Below are positions 52,724-60,761 of a DNA stretch of 64,000 nt, piece by piece. The position numbers were made by a program, and so were the translations under genes. The stretch's first letter is position 1, and every line of letters begins with the position of its first letter. The DNA is taken from NCBI GenBank assembly GCA_023412715.1, contig JAEZCC010000047.1, positions 10,154-74,153 of the forward strand, read 5' to 3'. The stretch is from Bacillota bacterium (lineage in GTDB: Bacteria > Bacillota > Clostridia > Oscillospirales > Acutalibacteraceae). Under the pieces are notes generated by a model. That model saw only the letters and a list, made by a program, of their open reading frames with translations. It ran no database searches and had not been told where the DNA came from.

Positions 52724-54247
52724 ATGAAAAAAGGCACGAGGAACCTGATTATCCTTGGAGCATGCGCCGTTGCCCTCGGCGCGGCGACGGCTCTGCTTTC
52801 AAACGGCGGAGGCGGGACCGGCGCATCTTCCTCGGCGTCTTCGTCGAGCATACAGCTTGTCTCCAAAACGAGCGCGGACGTCGCCTCCATGAAGGTGACG
52901 AACAAGAAGGGCAGCTACACGCTGGTGCCGCTGGAGTCGAAAGCGGCGTCTTCCGCCGCATCTTCCGCCGCTTCAGGTTCGTCGTCGGCTTCCGCGCCCG
53001 CGGTGACTTACACGGTGCAGGGCCTCGGGGGAATCCCAATTAACACGAGCGAGACGGACTCGGTCGTGCAGAACGGGTTCAGCCTTGTGGCGACCAAAAA
53101 TCTCGGCACGGTGAGCAACGCCGAGGAGTTCGGCCTTTCGGACCCGCAGGCGACAGTAGAGGTGCGCTTCAAGGACGGCACGAGCTTCAACTATAAAATC
53201 GGCAACGCCACGGCGACCGATTCCTCCGCCTATTATATGAGCGGCGCGGATTCCAGCAACGTCTATGTCGTCACAATCGACCAGGGCCTGCTGGAGGACG
53301 AAAAATACTTTGTCAACAAAGAGATCCTTTCCATCACGCCGCCGGCGTCTTCCAGCTCGTCGTCCTCTTCCGAGACGGCGTCGAACGATTTCGGCAGGAT
53401 CTCGCTTTCCGGGACGTCTTTCCCGCAGACGGTCGTGATGGAGAAGCAGGGCGACACGCTTGCAATCACCTCGCCGGCCGCATATCTGACGGACAACACG
53501 AAGCTTGCCGCGATGGAAAGCGCGCTGACCTCGCTGACCGCGGATTCCGTGGTGGCCATCAATCCGGACGCCTCGGATCTGATGAAATACGGATTCGACA
53601 AACCGAGCGTCGTCGCCGACTATAACGTGAACAACGGCAACTACAAGCTGCTTGTGGGCGCGCAGAGCGGCTCGGACTATTACGTCATGCTGGGCGGGGT
53701 CAACGTCGTTTACAGCGTCGCTTCCGACAGCATCGGCGCGGTGGCGCAGCAGAACCTGTTCAGCATGCGCAGCAAGCTGATTCTGCTGCCGGAGATCGGT
53801 ACCGTGAAATCCATCGAGTTCACGAAGGGCACGGCTTCCAATATCATCAATATCGCGCGCACAGAGAGCGCCTCGTCTGCCGTTTCCTCCGCCTCGGCGT
53901 CGTCCGGGAGCGAGAAAAGCTACACCTACACGGTCGCGGGCGATGGAGGCAAAGCGCTGAACTACGACACGAACTACAAGCATTTTTACCAGAAGCTGAT
54001 CAGCCTGGAGCTGCTGGAAGACACCGGCGCGAAACCGTCGGGGACGCCCGCGTTCACGGTGAAGTACAGCTATTTTGACAAAGCCTCGACCGACACGCTG
54101 GAGTTTTACCAGGCCGCGGACCGGCGTTACCTGGCCGTCGTCAACGGCGCGCCCTACGGCAACGTCGTTTCCACGGACGTGGACGCCGTAATCAGCCAGC
54201 TGGCCGATTTCGAGGCCGGCAAGGCGATCCCCGAGCCGGCAGGCTGA
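52724..54247 (+). CDS. DUF4340 domain protein
   Basis: A 507-residue exported or membrane-anchored protein: one N-terminal helix (RNLIILGACAVALGAATALL), then extracytoplasmic DUF4340 repeats (VTNKKGSYTLVPLESK, LSDPQATVEVRFKDGTSFNY KIGNAT-like, LMKYGFDKPSVVADYNVNNG). Three Ser/Ala-rich linkers interrupt it (after residue 25, near 90 and near 220, plus one near 390). It is 1 base behind the GldG-like gene and is the usual fourth member of such ABC operons. Function unknown. Confidence 0.85.
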   Translation: MKKGTRNLIILGACAVALGAATALLSNGGGGTGASSSASSSSIQLVSKTSADVASMKVTNKKGSYTLVPLESKAASSAASSAASGSSSASAPAVTYTVQGLGGIPINTSETDSVVQNGFSLVATKNLGTVSNAEEFGLSDPQATVEVRFKDGTSFNYKIGNATATDSSAYYMSGADSSNVYVVTIDQGLLEDEKYFVNKEILSITPPASSSSSSSSETASNDFGRISLSGTSFPQTVVMEKQGDTLAITSPAAYLTDNTKLAAMESALTSLTADSVVAINPDASDLMKYGFDKPSVVADYNVNNGNYKLLVGAQSGSDYYVMLGGVNVVYSVASDSIGAVAQQNLFSMRSKLILLPEIGTVKSIEFTKGTASNIINIARTESASSAVSSASASSGSEKSYTYTVAGDGGKALNYDTNYKHFYQKLISLELLEDTGAKPSGTPAFTVKYSYFDKASTDTLEFYQAADRRYLAVVNGAPYGNVVSTDVDAVISQLADFEAGKAIPEPAG

Positions 54248-54296
54248 GCGGGCACAGCCCGGTTTCACCCCGCCGTTCCGCGCGGAGAAAATCAAA

Positions 54297-54378
54297 CAGC
54301 TTATTTTGGCGGGAGAGTCTTCGGACTGCTCCCGCCGATTTTTATTCCAGATTGCCGCAGAATTCTATTTTCTGCGGA
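54297..54378 (+). repeat. Intergenic repeat module 1, copy b (hairpin, likely terminator of the ABC operon)
   Basis: CAGCTTATTTTGGCGGGAGA then GTCTTCGGACTGCTCCCGCC and GATTTTTATT, followed by TTCTATTTTCTGCGGA. The core stem GGCGGGAG/CTCCCGCC (54308-54336) plus T-tract is a working terminator design. It is the reverse complement of copy a at 25.3 kb. Confidence 0.75.
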
Positions 54379-54395
54379 CCCACCCCCGGCGGGCC

Positions 54396-54430
54396 GAACT
54401 GTTTTTGCGGCCCTTGGCCGAAAACGCAGC
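54396..54430 (+). repeat. Intergenic repeat module 2, diverged copy c
   Basis: GAACTGTTTTTGCGGCCCTT then GGCCGAAAACGCAG matches the minus strand of the 24.9/25.0-kb modules. The order module 1 then module 2 is the same as in the 25-kb region. The rest of 54248-54642 holds the promoter and hairpin of the next gene. Confidence 0.55.
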
Positions 54431-54552
54431 CCCGGCAGATCTTCCGTTGGGCACGGCGGGAAAGGAAAACCTTCTCCGGCAGGCGGAGCCTTTGGGCCTT
54501 CCCGCTTCATTCTTGCATAAGCTTTATCGCTTCTGCCCTTGAAAGCACGAAA

Positions 54553-54581
54553 TTGACATTATATATCGCGTCAACTATAAT
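54553..54581 (+). promoter_or_regulatory. Consensus promoter of the hydroxyacid dehydrogenase gene
   Basis: TTGACA (54553-54558), 17 bases, TATAAT (54576-54581): exact consensus. The spacer region holds an inverted pair TTGAC/GTCAA (54553-54574) that could be an operator. A hairpin AGCCTGC/GCAGGCT (54604-54625) lies in the leader. Confidence 0.88.
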
Positions 54582-54642
54582 AATTTGCAGGATTATAAAA
54601 ATCAGCCTGCATTTTACCGCAGGCTTTCAGGAGATGGAAGCA

Positions 54643-55614
54643 ATGAATTTTGAGAAGAACAAGCTGGTCGTCGTCGGCTCCGGAATGGTCGGTTCCGCGG
54701 TGCTGAACACGGCGCTTTCGCTCGGCCTGCTTTCCGAGATTGTGGTCATCGACAAAAACATGGACCGCGCGCGCGGCGAGGCGCTTGACTCCAGCCACAC
54801 GACGTCGTTCGCGTACAGCCCGAACGTGCAGGTGCGCGCCGGCACCTACGAGGACTGCGCGGACGCGCAGATTGTCGTCGTCACGGCCGGCCCGAGCGTC
54901 AGGCCGGGAGACCTGCAGAAAGAACGCACCTCGCTTGCGAAGATCAACACGCAGGTCGTGGCGGAAGTGATGGAGTCCATCCGCAGGTATACGCAGGAGG
55001 CAATCATCATCCTCGTGACGAACCCGCTCGACGTTGTCGTCTACCAGGCCCAGAACCGCTTCGGCTACCCGGCCGACCGCATTATGGGCACCGGAACCAT
55101 GCTCGACACCGCGCGTTTCCGCCGCATCCTTGCCAAACGCTACGACGTGGACACGAAAAATGTGCACGGCTACGTGCTCGGCGAGCACGGCACCTCCGCG
55201 TTTATCGGCTGGAGCCTGGTCAACATTGCGGGTATCCCGCTTTCCGGCCTGGACGCGGCGTTCGGCGCAAAGGATCCCCTCGACCGCGAAGAAACGCTGC
55301 ATGAGGTCATCAAGGCGGGCTACGACATCGTGCGGCTCAAGGGATACACCAGCGCCGGCATCGCCATGAGCGTCTGCCGCATCATCAAGGCGATTATCCT
55401 GAACGAAGAGAGCGTGCTGCCGGTTTCGACCACGCTGCACGGAGAATACGGCGTGGATAATGTCGCAATCAGTATCCCCTGCGTTGTTACGAACCGCGGG
55501 ATTTCGCGCCGCCTGGTGCTGCCCCTTGCCGCCGACGAGGTCGCGAAGCTTCAGGGAAGCGCGGGCAAGCTTGCTTCCCTGCTTGACGAGCTGCATCTGC
55601 GCGACAAAAATTAA
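54643..55614 (+). CDS. L-2-hydroxyacid dehydrogenase (LDH/MDH family)
   Basis: A 323-residue NAD-dependent enzyme of the lactate/malate dehydrogenase family. NAD site LVVVGSGMVGSAVLNTAL, IVLVTNPLDVV-type IIILVTNPLDVVVYQAQ, catalytic Asp/Arg in GTGTMLDTARFRRIL and catalytic His in VLGEHGTSAF. The substrate loop reads AGPSVRPGDLQKERTSL: valine stands where LDH has glutamine 102 and MDH arginine, and the loop is two to three residues longer. This suggests a hydroxyacid other than lactate or malate, as in L-2-hydroxyisocaproate dehydrogenase. ATG at 54643 has AGGAG 8-9 bases ahead. Confidence 0.85.
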   Translation: MNFEKNKLVVVGSGMVGSAVLNTALSLGLLSEIVVIDKNMDRARGEALDSSHTTSFAYSPNVQVRAGTYEDCADAQIVVVTAGPSVRPGDLQKERTSLAKINTQVVAEVMESIRRYTQEAIIILVTNPLDVVVYQAQNRFGYPADRIMGTGTMLDTARFRRILAKRYDVDTKNVHGYVLGEHGTSAFIGWSLVNIAGIPLSGLDAAFGAKDPLDREETLHEVIKAGYDIVRLKGYTSAGIAMSVCRIIKAIILNEESVLPVSTTLHGEYGVDNVAISIPCVVTNRGISRRLVLPLAADEVAKLQGSAGKLASLLDELHLRDKN

Positions 55615-55636
55615 GCCATCCGGCATTTGCCCGCGT

Positions 55637-55668
55637 AAAAAAGCCCCCGCCGCGAGACGGGAGCTTTT
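55637..55668 (+). terminator. Terminator behind the hydroxyacid dehydrogenase gene
   Basis: AAAAAAGCCCCCG and CGGGAGCTTTT pair around CCGCGAGA (one mismatch), about 22 bases after the stop codon. Confidence 0.75.
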
Positions 55669-55675
55669 CCATTTA

Positions 55676-55704
55676 TTGACATATTCCCTTCCCTGCCCTA
55701 TACT
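55676..55704 (+). promoter_or_regulatory. Promoter of the hypothetical gene at 55743
   Basis: TTGACA (55676-55681), 17 bases, TATACT (55699-55704), 38 bases before the ATG. Confidence 0.82.
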
Positions 55705-55742
55705 GGGAGCGGATTTGCTTTCGGAATGAGGGAGGGGATTGC

Positions 55743-56312
55743 ATGCGCAGAATTCCAAAGCCGCGCGACCCGGTTCTGTTTTCCCTGCTGGCCGTCGTTC
55801 TGGCGTCGGCTGTCATCTCGGCGCTTTATTTCACGAGGGGCCGGGACCCCGGCGGCAGCCTTGGCCGCAGGCCGGTCGTCAAGGCGGAGATTGTGATGTG
55901 GTACGACGAGCCGGGCGTGGACGGCAAAAGCGCCTGGCACAGCCTGGATACGGATTCGCCCGCGCAGATTCAGGAACTGCTGGCGCTTGTGAAGCGGTAC
56001 CCGTACAATCAGAAGATTGATTTTTCAAGAATCAGGCTGTTTACCGAACCGACCACAACCATGTGGGTCAATCTGGCCTGCGCGCCGGAGGACGGAAAAA
56101 CTGCCTGGACGCAGGAGCTGGTGTACTCCAACGGCTATATGGCGGCGGCCCTTTCCGACGGGAAGCTGTTCTCCTGCGGCGTCGGCCGGTCCGGGGCTTC
56201 CCGCACAAAAGAGTATTACGCCCGCCTGAACAGCTTCTTCCTGGAAAAAGAGAAAAGCCCGGAATGGAAGACGGGGCAGGACATTCAAAAACCGGGAGGC
56301 ATGGGAGAATAA
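55743..56312 (+). CDS. Membrane-anchored hypothetical protein
   Basis: A 189-residue protein not recognised by me. A basic N-terminus and one TM helix (PVLFSLLAVVLASAVISALY) are followed by a soluble, presumably extracytoplasmic domain with IVMWYDEPGVDGKSAWHSLD, YNQKIDFSRIRLFTEPTTTM and ELVYSNGYMAAALSDGKLF, mainly beta-strand pattern, and a Gly-rich end. SD GAGGGAGGGG is strong. It has its own promoter and no obvious operon partner. No function is proposed. Confidence 0.65.
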   Translation: MRRIPKPRDPVLFSLLAVVLASAVISALYFTRGRDPGGSLGRRPVVKAEIVMWYDEPGVDGKSAWHSLDTDSPAQIQELLALVKRYPYNQKIDFSRIRLFTEPTTTMWVNLACAPEDGKTAWTQELVYSNGYMAAALSDGKLFSCGVGRSGASRTKEYYARLNSFFLEKEKSPEWKTGQDIQKPGGMGE

Positions 56313-56394
56313 GAGGGCCGTCCGGGCACGGGAAACCCGGAATCCCCCCGGGCCCCGGCCTGCCCGCGCGGGCGGCGCGCCGGCGGGATTCGAC

Positions 56395-56423
56395 TTGCTA
56401 TTTCTTCCAGTTGAAAGTATAAT
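56395..56423 (+). promoter_or_regulatory. Promoter of murD operon
   Basis: TTGCTA (56395-56400), 17 bases, TATAAT (56418-56423). It lies upstream of the GTG start at 56497 and rules out the longer murD frame from 56395 as the natural one. Confidence 0.72.
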
Positions 56424-56496
56424 AAGAATGATTCCCGGTTTTTGGGCAAAGCTGGAAACAAGGGAACGGATTGCCGGAAAGGGCGGTTATCATATT

Positions 56497-57885
56497 GTGA
56501 CAATACAGCAGTTTTACCGGTTTATAAAGGGGAAGACCGCGGCGTTCTGCGGCCTGGGCGGCAGCAATCTGCCGCTTGTAAAGCTTTTCGCGCAGCATGG
56601 TGCCGCCGTGACGGCGCGCGACCGCCGCAGCGAAGACAAGCTGGGCGAAACGGCGCAGGAGCTGAAGCGGATGGGCGTCCGCCTGGTGACGGGCGACGGG
56701 TACCTCGACAATCTCAGCGAAGAGATTGTCTTCCGTACGCCGGGCATGCGCTATCGCCTGCCGCAGCTCGACGCGGCGCGGGAGCGCGGCGCGGCCGTCA
56801 CCAGCGAGATGGAGCTGTTTTTCGACCTGTGCCCCTGCCGCACCGTGGCCGTGACCGGCAGCGACGGCAAGACGACCACGACGACGGTCATCGCGAAAAT
56901 CCTTGAGGCCGCGGGTAAAACCGTCCACGTCGGCGGCAACATCGGCACCCCGCTGATGCCTCAGATTGAGAAAATCTCTCCCGACGACGTGGTCGTGGCG
57001 GAGCTGTCGAGCTTCCAGCTCATCAGCATGCGCCGCAGCCCCGACGTCGCCGTGGTGACGAATATCTCGCCGAACCACCTCGATATCCACAAGGATATGC
57101 AGGAGTATGTGGACGCGAAGAGGAACATCATCCTGCACCAGAACGCCTTCGGGCGCGCGGTGCTCAACGCGGACAACGACTACACCGCCGCCTTCGCGCG
57201 CGGGACGCGCGGCCAGACGCTGCTGTTCAGCCGCAGGCACCCCGTGGAATACGGCGCGTGGATGGACGGGGACGGCGAGCTGTACGTCTCTCTTCCGGAC
57301 GGCAGGCACCGCGTGATGAACGCGTCGGAGATCAGGATTCCCGGCCTGCACAACATCGAAAACTACCTCGCCGCGTCGGCGGCGGTCTGGGGCATGGCCG
57401 GCGCGGAGCAGATTGCCGGCGTCGCGCGCGCGTTCCCCGGCGTGGAGCACCGCAACGAGCTGGTGCGCGAGCTGGACGGCGTAAGATGGTACAACGACTC
57501 CATCGGCACCACGCCGAGCCGCACCATCAGCGGCGCGCTGTCGCTGTTCCCGCAGAAGATCCTGCTCATTGCGGGCGGGTACGACAAGAACATCCCGTTC
57601 GACCCGCTCGGGCCCGCCGTTGTCGAAAAGGTCGGGACGCTGGTCCTCATCGGCGCGACGGCCCCGAAAATCGAGGCCGCGGTCAAGGCCGCGCCGGGCT
57701 ACCGCGAGGGAAACCCGAAGATCCTGCACGCCGCGTCGCTGGACGAGGCCGTGGCCCTCTGCCGCGCTGAAGCAAAGCCGGGCGACGTCGTTTCGCTCTC
57801 GCCCGCGTGCGCCAGCTTCGACATGTTCCCGAATTTTGAAACGCGCGGGGAAAAGTTCCGCGAGCTTGTGAACGGGCTGAAATAA
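56497..57885 (+). CDS. murD: UDP-N-acetylmuramoyl-L-alanine:D-glutamate ligase
   Basis: A 462-residue Mur ligase adding D-glutamate to UDP-MurNAc-L-Ala in peptidoglycan synthesis. N-terminal FIKGKTAAFCGLGGSNLPLV (UDP-binding fold), ATP motif AVTGSDGKTTTTTVIAKIL, ELSSFQLISMRRSPDVAVVT, NISPNHLDIHKDMQEY, C-terminal domain with YNDSIGTTPSRTISGAL and LSPACASFDMFPNFETRGE. Chosen start: GTG at 56497 with AAAGGGCGG upstream; in-frame ATG at 56428 lies on the predicted transcription start. Usually murD is in the dcw cluster; here it stands next to peptidase genes. Confidence 0.92.
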   Translation: MTIQQFYRFIKGKTAAFCGLGGSNLPLVKLFAQHGAAVTARDRRSEDKLGETAQELKRMGVRLVTGDGYLDNLSEEIVFRTPGMRYRLPQLDAARERGAAVTSEMELFFDLCPCRTVAVTGSDGKTTTTTVIAKILEAAGKTVHVGGNIGTPLMPQIEKISPDDVVVAELSSFQLISMRRSPDVAVVTNISPNHLDIHKDMQEYVDAKRNIILHQNAFGRAVLNADNDYTAAFARGTRGQTLLFSRRHPVEYGAWMDGDGELYVSLPDGRHRVMNASEIRIPGLHNIENYLAASAAVWGMAGAEQIAGVARAFPGVEHRNELVRELDGVRWYNDSIGTTPSRTISGALSLFPQKILLIAGGYDKNIPFDPLGPAVVEKVGTLVLIGATAPKIEAAVKAAPGYREGNPKILHAASLDEAVALCRAEAKPGDVVSLSPACASFDMFPNFETRGEKFRELVNGLK

Positions 57886-57902
57886 AAGTTGGAAGTGAAA
57901 AG

Positions 57903-58919
57903 ATGGTAGAACTGAAAGAGATGCTGTTCCGCCTTTGTGAAGCGGACGGCGTATCCGGGGACGAATCCGATGCCGCGGCTGCCGCGGCGAAAGAGTTTGC
58001 CCCGTACGCGAAGGCGAAAACGGACAGGCTCGGCAACCTGACGGCCTGCATGGGGCCGGAAAGCGCAAAGACGCGCATCCTTATCGACGCGCACCTGGAC
58101 CAGGTCGGCCTTATCGTGACCGGCATCGACGAAGACGGGTTCCTGCGGGTGGACAAATGCGGCGGCGCGGACCGCCGCGTGATGCCGGGCGCGCCTGTGC
58201 TTGTCATGGGCCGCGAGCGCGTGGACGGCGTGATCGGCGCGGTGCCGCCGCACCTGGCCGGCGAGGAGAAAGAAAAGGTCCCGGAGCCGGACAAAATGGC
58301 CGTGGATATCGGCTGCTCCCGCAAAGAAGCGGAAAAACTCGTCCGCCCGGGCGACCGGGTGATCTTCCGGGCAGAGCCGCGCGCCCTGCTCGGCACCCGC
58401 GTGACCGCGCCGGCGCTTGACGACCGGGCCAGCGTGGCCGCGCTCGTCCGCTGCGCGCAGCTCCTTGCGGAAAAGGCGCCGCGCTGCCGCGTCGTTTTCC
58501 AGTGCAGCACGCGCGAAGAAATCGGCGGGCAGGGCGCCGTGACGGGCACGTACCTTGCCGACCCGCAGCGGGCAATCGCCGTGGACGTCTCGTTCGCGCG
58601 GCAGCCGGGCGTGGAGCCGGAAAAGTGCGGGAAGCTCGGCGGCGGGCCGATGGTGGGCTTTGCGCCCATCCTTGACCGGGCCATGGGCGAGCGGTTCGTG
58701 CAGCTTGCCGAACAGGCGGGCATGCCGTACAAGCGCGACGTCATGGGCGGCTCGACCGGCACCAACAGCGACGCTCTGGCGGTCACGCGCGCCGGCGTGC
58801 GGACGGGGCTCGTCTCCATTCCGCTGCGCTATATGCACACGCCCGCCGAGGTTGTGGATCTGCGGGACATTGAGAACACCGCGAAGCTGCTTGCGGCTTA
58901 TCTTGGGGAGGCGGAATGA
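57903..58919 (+). CDS. M42 family metallopeptidase 1
   Basis: A 338-residue cytoplasmic co-catalytic zinc aminopeptidase (tetrahedral TET type, often annotated as endoglucanase). Metal ligands: His in IDAHLDQVG, Asp in PALDDRASVAAL, Glu-Glu in CSTREEIGGQGA, Asp in IAVDVSFARQ, His in LRYMHTPAEVVDLRDI. SD GGAAGTGAAAAG lies before the ATG, 17 bp behind murD. It overlaps its paralogue by 4 bases. Peptide specificity cannot be read. Confidence 0.9.
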   Translation: MVELKEMLFRLCEADGVSGDESDAAAAAAKEFAPYAKAKTDRLGNLTACMGPESAKTRILIDAHLDQVGLIVTGIDEDGFLRVDKCGGADRRVMPGAPVLVMGRERVDGVIGAVPPHLAGEEKEKVPEPDKMAVDIGCSRKEAEKLVRPGDRVIFRAEPRALLGTRVTAPALDDRASVAALVRCAQLLAEKAPRCRVVFQCSTREEIGGQGAVTGTYLADPQRAIAVDVSFARQPGVEPEKCGKLGGGPMVGFAPILDRAMGERFVQLAEQAGMPYKRDVMGGSTGTNSDALAVTRAGVRTGLVSIPLRYMHTPAEVVDLRDIENTAKLLAAYLGEAE

Positions 58920-59956
58920 TGGCGGACTGGGATCTTCTGGAGAAGCTGTGCGGAGCGCGCGGCGTTTCCGGCAGAGAAGACGAGGTGCGGGAGCTGATTG
59001 TAAAGGAAATCACCCCGTTTGCGGATAAAATCGAAATCACTCCGCTGGGCAGCGTCATCGCGTACAAATCCGGCGAAAAGCGGGCGAAAACGAAGCTGAT
59101 GCTCGCCGCCCACATGGACGAGGTCGGCCTGACCGTCACGCATGTCACGGACGAAGGCCTGCTCAGGATCTCCTCCGTCGGCGGCGTCGATCCGCGCGTG
59201 CTGCCCGGCCGGCAGGTGCTCGTCGGCCGGAAAGCGATTCCGGGCGTGGTCGGGGTCAAACCCATCCACGTGCTGAAGAAGGACGAGCTGGAAAAGCGCG
59301 TTCCCATGGAAGAGCTGTACCTCGACATCGGCGCGCTCACGAAAGAAGAGGCGGAGGCCGCCGTGTGCCCGGGCGACGAGGCGACGTTCGTCTCGCGCTT
59401 CTGCGCGCAGAACGGCACGGTTTCCTCCAAGGCGCTCGACGACCGGGCGGGCTGCGCCCTGCTGATCGGCCTGATGAAGAAAGAACTGAAATACGACGCG
59501 GCGTTCGCGTTCACCGTGCAGGAGGAGGTCGGCTCCGCGGGCGCGAAGACGGCCGCTTTCGCCGTCGGGCCGGACGCCGCCATCGTGGTCGAGGCGACCA
59601 CCGCCGCCGACGTCCCCGGGACGGAAAAGGGAAAAGAGGTCTGCCGCCTCGGCTGCGGGCCGGCGATCTCTTTCATGGACAAACGGACCATTTACGACGC
59701 GGAATATTACGGGATGGCTTTGCGCGCGGCGGAAAAAGCGGGCGTCAGATGCCAGCCGAAGCAGGCGGTCGCGGGGGGAAACGACGCGGGGGTCATCCAC
59801 GTGTCGCGCGGCGGCGTGCGGACGGTCGCGGTGTCCCTTCCCTGCCGGTATCTGCACGCGCCGGTCGGGGTCATCTCGCAGGGGGATTTTCATGCGGCGG
59901 CGGAGCTGCTGGCGCTTTTGGCCGACAAAATAGCCGGAAAGGCGCAGCCATGCTGA
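58916..59956 (+). CDS. M42 family metallopeptidase 2
   Basis: A 346-residue paralogue of the preceding enzyme. Metal ligands: His in LAAHMDEVGL, Asp in SKALDDRAGCAL, Glu-Glu in FTVQEEVGSAGAK, and a C-terminal His in CRYLHAPVGVISQGDF. The fourth-ligand position reads IVVEATTAADVPG, with Glu instead of the Asp seen in paralogue 1. Two different M42 proteins can build mixed TET particles in some organisms, which is possible here. Confidence 0.9.
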   Translation: MMADWDLLEKLCGARGVSGREDEVRELIVKEITPFADKIEITPLGSVIAYKSGEKRAKTKLMLAAHMDEVGLTVTHVTDEGLLRISSVGGVDPRVLPGRQVLVGRKAIPGVVGVKPIHVLKKDELEKRVPMEELYLDIGALTKEEAEAAVCPGDEATFVSRFCAQNGTVSSKALDDRAGCALLIGLMKKELKYDAAFAFTVQEEVGSAGAKTAAFAVGPDAAIVVEATTAADVPGTEKGKEVCRLGCGPAISFMDKRTIYDAEYYGMALRAAEKAGVRCQPKQAVAGGNDAGVIHVSRGGVRTVAVSLPCRYLHAPVGVISQGDFHAAAELLALLADKIAGKAQPC

Positions 59957-60720
59957 AGCTCGCAGAATCCATGACGGAGCTTGCGGCCCGCGGGGAAACG
60001 CCGTTCGGCTGCAAGATCCTTTCCGCGGCGGCGGCGTACGGCTTCCAGAACCGGAACGTGCAGTTCTGGTCGCAGGAGGGCGGCGCGGCCCTCGCCATGA
60101 TGGACGACGCCGTGTTCCTGGAAACGGGCCGGCAGACGGACTGGGAAGAGATCGCCCCGTTTGTGCGCGCGCTCGGGCCGCGCGTTTTTTCCTGTGAAGA
60201 GGGCGCCGCGCAGGAACTGGGCTTTCCGGTCGCTTCCCGCGGCGAAATCATGACGCTGGCGTCGGACCCGGCGGGCCTGCCGCAGTCCCCGGACGGCGTG
60301 GAGTGGGATCCGAGCCCGAGGGAGATTTACGGCCTGCTGGAGCGATCGCAGACGTTTTCTTTCCGCCCGCCGGAATTTGAGCCGTTTTACCTGGACCTTT
60401 CTTTCCGCACGCGCCGCGGCGCCGCACTGACGGCCTGCGTGCGCAAAAACATGCTGCCCGCGGCCTGCGCCGTCTGCACGTCTCTCACGCCGGAGGCCGC
60501 GGTCGTCACGGCCGTGGCGTGCGCGCCGGAATTCCGCCGCCACGGGTTTGGAAGCACGGCGGTGCTTGCGCTGGCGAAAAGGCTCGGCCGCAAGCATCTC
60601 TACATATTCCGCGCGGAAAACGAGAACGAAGGGTTTTACCGCTCGATCGGCTTCGGGCCGTGCGGACGCTGGGCGGAGTGCTCGTTTGATCCTCTCCCGG
60701 AAACAAAGATATATCCATAA
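59950..60720 (+). CDS. GNAT-family N-acetyltransferase
   Basis: A 256-residue protein. The C-terminal GNAT domain has VTAVACAPEFRRHGFGSTAV (motif A, acetyl-CoA loop R-R-H-G-F-G), LALAKRLGRKHLYIFRAENE and NEGFYRSIGF (motif B). The N-terminal 120 residues show another, diverged half with FWSQEGGAALAMMDDAVFLE and FSCEEGAAQELGF. ATG at 59950 overlaps M42-2 by 7 bases, so it belongs to the murD-M42 operon. The acceptor substrate is unknown. Confidence 0.85.
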   Translation: MLKLAESMTELAARGETPFGCKILSAAAAYGFQNRNVQFWSQEGGAALAMMDDAVFLETGRQTDWEEIAPFVRALGPRVFSCEEGAAQELGFPVASRGEIMTLASDPAGLPQSPDGVEWDPSPREIYGLLERSQTFSFRPPEFEPFYLDLSFRTRRGAALTACVRKNMLPAACAVCTSLTPEAAVVTAVACAPEFRRHGFGSTAVLALAKRLGRKHLYIFRAENENEGFYRSIGFGPCGRWAECSFDPLPETKIYP

Positions 60721-60761
60721 AGTTTTATAATACAAAAATATAACAATCGGGATACGATAAA

